Assembly (NCBI GenBank): GCA_019323665.1
Contig: JAHWHA010000008.1
Coordinates: forward strand, 1-5,976
DNA: 5,976 nt
DNA from: Candidatus Woesearchaeota archaeon
Lineage (GTDB): Archaea; Nanobdellota; Nanobdellia; Woesearchaeales; JAGVZT01
Reading direction: 5' to 3'
Part shown: positions 4,165-5,976 of the stretch, piece after piece
How positions within the stretch are numbered: position 1 is the first letter of the stretch
Layout: the number at the start of each line of letters is the position of its first letter
Translations under genes and position numbers: made by a program
Notes under the pieces: model-generated
Seen by the model: the letters and a program-made list of their open reading frames with translations, nothing else
Told to the model about the DNA's origin: nothing
Database searches by the model: none

Positions 4165-5484
4165 ATGTTTGATATCATCATTGGCAGGCGCGAGCGAGAC
4201 AAAGAGAAATTTGGCACAGAAGGCACTATTCTTATTGGCAAGCATTATGTCAAAATGGGCCAGACAACTTCTTTAAGCAATCCTGTTCTCATGGATGTGG
4301 CATCCAGTCATGTTGTGTTCGTGTGCGGCAAGCGTGGGAGTGGAAAATCCTATTCCATGGGTGTAATCGCAGAAGGTATGGTCGCATTGCCCCCAAAAAT
4401 TGCCCAGCGCCTTAGTGTTATAATGCTCGATACAATGGGAATATACTGGACCATGAAATACCCAAACCAGCAAGATAAAGAACTGCTCAAAGAATGGGAG
4501 ATGGAGCCACGGGGATTGAATGTGCAGATATACACACCCCACGGCTATTTTAAGGAGTTCAAAGACAAGGGCATCCCAACAGACTTCCCTTTTGCAGTCA
4601 AGCCATCTGAACTCGAGCCAGAAGATTGGTGCGCAACATTCGGTATTGACATAAATGAGGATGTTGGAGTGCTGATAATGAAAACAATAGCCCTGCTCAA
4701 AAAATCAAACCCAGAATTTGAAATCCAAGATGTTATCACAAAAATCAAGGCTGACAAAGAGGCAGACAACAGCCTTAAAGATAACGCGATCAACCGCTTC
4801 ACAACTGCAGAATCATGGGGCCTGTTTGACAAAAAGGGAACTCCTCTTAAGAATTTAATCAATCCTGGACAGATAACAGTTCTTGATGTGAGCTGCTACG
4901 CAACAACCTCTGGCAGCAACTTTATACGCGCACTTGTCATTGGACTGGTTGCAGAAAAACTCTTTGTGGAGCGCATGGTTGCCAGAAGACAAGAGGAATA
5001 CGAAGCTGTGCACAAATCCACATCCCCCTTCAGCGAAGATGCAAGCGAGGAAACCGAGCAGCCCTTGGTTTGGCTGGTGGTTGATGAGGCCCATGAATTT
5101 TTGCCCAAAGATGGCAAGACAATTGCATCTGACCCATTAATCACAATACTGAGAGAAGGCAGGCAGCCAGGCATCAGCCTTATACTGGCATCACAGCAGC
5201 CAGGCAAGATCCATACAGATGTGATGACACAATCAGACACTGTAATAGCACATAGGGTGACAGCAAAGCTTGATGTTGAAGCTTTGGGAATGTTGATGCA
5301 GAGCTATATGCAGCAATCGCTTGATAAGTACCTCAATGAACTGCCGAGCGAAACAGGAGCCGCAATAGTGTTTGATGATACAAATGAACGCCTATATCCA
5401 ATGCGCATCCGCCCAAGGATTACATGGCATGGTGGTGGTGCGCCAGTTGCCCTAAAAAAGAAAGATTCTATTTTTAAGTCCTAA
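4165..5484 (+). CDS. HerA-like / DUF87-family archaeal ATPase (HerA-FtsK superfamily)
   Basis: A 439-residue P-loop ATPase of the type that forms hexameric DNA translocases. From ATG 4165 it begins MFDIIIGRRERDKEKFG, the expected N-terminal beta strand of archaeal HerA-like proteins, then GQTTSLSNPVLMDVASSHVV leads into Walker A GKRGSGKS (55-62). Walker B is WLVVDEAHEFLP (303-314), and REGRQPGISLILASQQP (330-346) holds the arginine-finger/sensor region. GLFDKKGTPLKNLINPGQITVLD (219-241) is the family's strand before the second half. A charged loop rich in Ser/Glu (about 282-299) separates it from Walker B. An in-frame GTG at 4153 would add MATY but lies too close to the TATA box. Canonical HerA works with the NurA nuclease and Mre11-Rad50 in end resection; none of these is in the window, so the exact subfamily and role (repair, segregation or other translocation) is open. 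It is transcribed divergently from the L7Ae operon. No SD is seen. Confidence 0.9.
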   Translation: MFDIIIGRRERDKEKFGTEGTILIGKHYVKMGQTTSLSNPVLMDVASSHVVFVCGKRGSGKSYSMGVIAEGMVALPPKIAQRLSVIMLDTMGIYWTMKYPNQQDKELLKEWEMEPRGLNVQIYTPHGYFKEFKDKGIPTDFPFAVKPSELEPEDWCATFGIDINEDVGVLIMKTIALLKKSNPEFEIQDVITKIKADKEADNSLKDNAINRFTTAESWGLFDKKGTPLKNLINPGQITVLDVSCYATTSGSNFIRALVIGLVAEKLFVERMVARRQEEYEAVHKSTSPFSEDASEETEQPLVWLVVDEAHEFLPKDGKTIASDPLITILREGRQPGISLILASQQPGKIHTDVMTQSDTVIAHRVTAKLDVEALGMLMQSYMQQSLDKYLNELPSETGAAIVFDDTNERLYPMRIRPRITWHGGGAPVALKKKDSIFKS

Positions 5485-5493
5485 AACGAATGA

Positions 5494-5501
5494 TTTATAT
5501 A
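5494..5501 (+). promoter_or_regulatory. TATA box of the gene at 5527, leaderless arrangement
   Basis: TTTATATA with BRE-like CGAATGA upstream begins 33 bp before ATG 5527, so the transcript should start at about 5523-5525, nearly at the start codon. It lies only 10 bp after the HerA-like stop, showing that the downstream gene has its own promoter rather than depending on read-through. No SD precedes the ATG. Confidence 0.65.
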
Positions 5502-5526
5502 TCAAGATTCAACACAATTAACTAAA

Positions 5527-5976
5527 ATGGCAGCCAAATCACGAAAATCCAAATCCAAATCAAAACATGCAAATGATAAACCCAAAGAGCCCAAACTAAA
5601 GGGGCTTGACAAGAAAGCAACAATCCAGGAGAAAGAAAGATTCGAGAAACTGGGGCTGCAGCTACCTCCAGATATGGAACAAAAACTCAAGAGCCTAAAA
5701 TCAAAATTAGACAAACTCCAGGATAGACTGCTCAAGAAATTTGACAAATACATCATGGGGATTGCGCTAATACCACCCCCAAAACAGGCCACTTATCCAA
5801 ACCTGCCGCCTACAAGACAGCTGCCCAAAACAATCCAGCCTGGTATCATGCCACAGCCAATCCAGCCACAGGAGCAGCCAAATAAAACACACGTGCTGGT
5901 GCTCATTGATGACACAGACAGCAAGTCAATGGCCAAATTCCAGTTGAAATCAAAACTCTCACTAATAATTTCACAG
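5527..5976 (+). CDS. Uncharacterised protein, N-terminal 150 residues (cut by window edge)
   Basis: The plus frame is open from ATG 5527-5529 to the window end without a stop; it is incomplete at the 3' side. Residues 1-25 are a Lys/Ser-rich basic tail (RKSKSKSK) with no signal peptide. Residues 31-76 look helical and charged, with FEKLGLQLPPDMEQKLKSLK and leucine spacing suggesting a coiled coil. YIMGIALIPPP (75-85) is followed by a Pro/Gln-rich linker to about 118. At 122 a domain starts with strand HVLVLIDDTDSKSM (122-135) and a helix FQLKSKLSLII. From memory this resembles large, lineage-restricted DPANN proteins with repeated 'V-V-IDDTDxKxM...LKxKL' units related to nucleotidyltransferase-like folds; I cannot verify that here. 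The start is supported by the TATA box 33 bp upstream. It is clearly coding; function unknown. Confidence 0.8.
   Translation, partial: MAAKSRKSKSKSKHANDKPKEPKLKGLDKKATIQEKERFEKLGLQLPPDMEQKLKSLKSKLDKLQDRLLKKFDKYIMGIALIPPPKQATYPNLPPTRQLPKTIQPGIMPQPIQPQEQPNKTHVLVLIDDTDSKSMAKFQLKSKLSLIISQ

Noticed and set aside
5471..5475. T5 run at the 3' end of the HerA-like gene as a terminator
   Set aside because: It is inside the last codons, short, and without a nearby hairpin. Archaeal termination at T-runs is possible, but this one is too weak to annotate.
5502..5792. Minus-strand frame of 96 codons opposite the right-edge gene
   Set aside because: Its Ser/Leu/Phe-rich product mirrors the Lys-rich plus-strand coding sequence. 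The plus frame has a promoter and remains open to the window end.

Overview
The window is archaeal. It carries an archaeal-type EF-2 with the diphthamide loop, the archaeal/eukaryotic-type ribosomal proteins L7Ae, S28e and L24e, an archaeal NDK with the long mid-protein insertion, and a HerA-type ATPase. Gene packing is very tight, and TATA-box promoters stand at a leaderless distance from two plus-strand starts. The gene content, and a plus-strand protein at the right edge that looks lineage-specific, suggest a DPANN-like archaeon (Woesearchaeota/Pacearchaeota type). That placement is inference; no rRNA gene is present to confirm it.

Layout. The minus strand from about 3911 down to 1 holds one six-gene translation/nucleotide-kinase operon, read in the order L7Ae, S28e, L24e, NDK, adenylate kinase, EF-2. 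EF-2 runs off the left edge with about 115 C-terminal residues missing. Gaps are 1 nt (L7Ae-S28e), about 11 nt (S28e-L24e with the preferred ATG), a 4-nt overlap (L24e-NDK), 9 nt (NDK-Adk) and 27 nt (Adk-EF-2). Most genes have a Shine-Dalgarno sequence. From 3912 to 4164 there is a divergent intergenic region of about 250 bp. It holds promoter elements for both directions and, on the operon side, hairpins and short repeats that suggest a regulated mRNA leader. The plus strand from 4165 to 5484 encodes a HerA/FtsK-fold ATPase. From 5527 to the right edge is the N-terminal 150 residues of a protein I do not firmly recognise, with a basic tail, a helical segment, a Pro/Gln-rich linker and the start of a globular domain.

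How the genes fit together. The operon couples ribosome parts (L7Ae is also the K-turn-binding core protein of box C/D and H/ACA RNPs and RNase P), the kinases that supply and balance nucleoside triphosphates (NDK makes GTP for translation GTPases; Adk-like recycles AMP), and the translocase EF-2. The L7Ae-S28e-L24e-NDK string is a widespread archaeal cluster. Here it continues into adk and EF-2 instead of the IF-2 gene often found there.

Points of most interest: a K-turn-like hairpin in the putative L7Ae leader (possible autoregulation), a perfect 8-bp inverted repeat in the same leader with an alternative pairing partner, an adenylate kinase lacking the canonical AMP-binding arginine and the first P-loop glycine, and two plus-strand genes with identical TATA-to-ATG spacing. 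I found no CRISPR array, tRNA, rRNA, mobile element or evident novel defence system.
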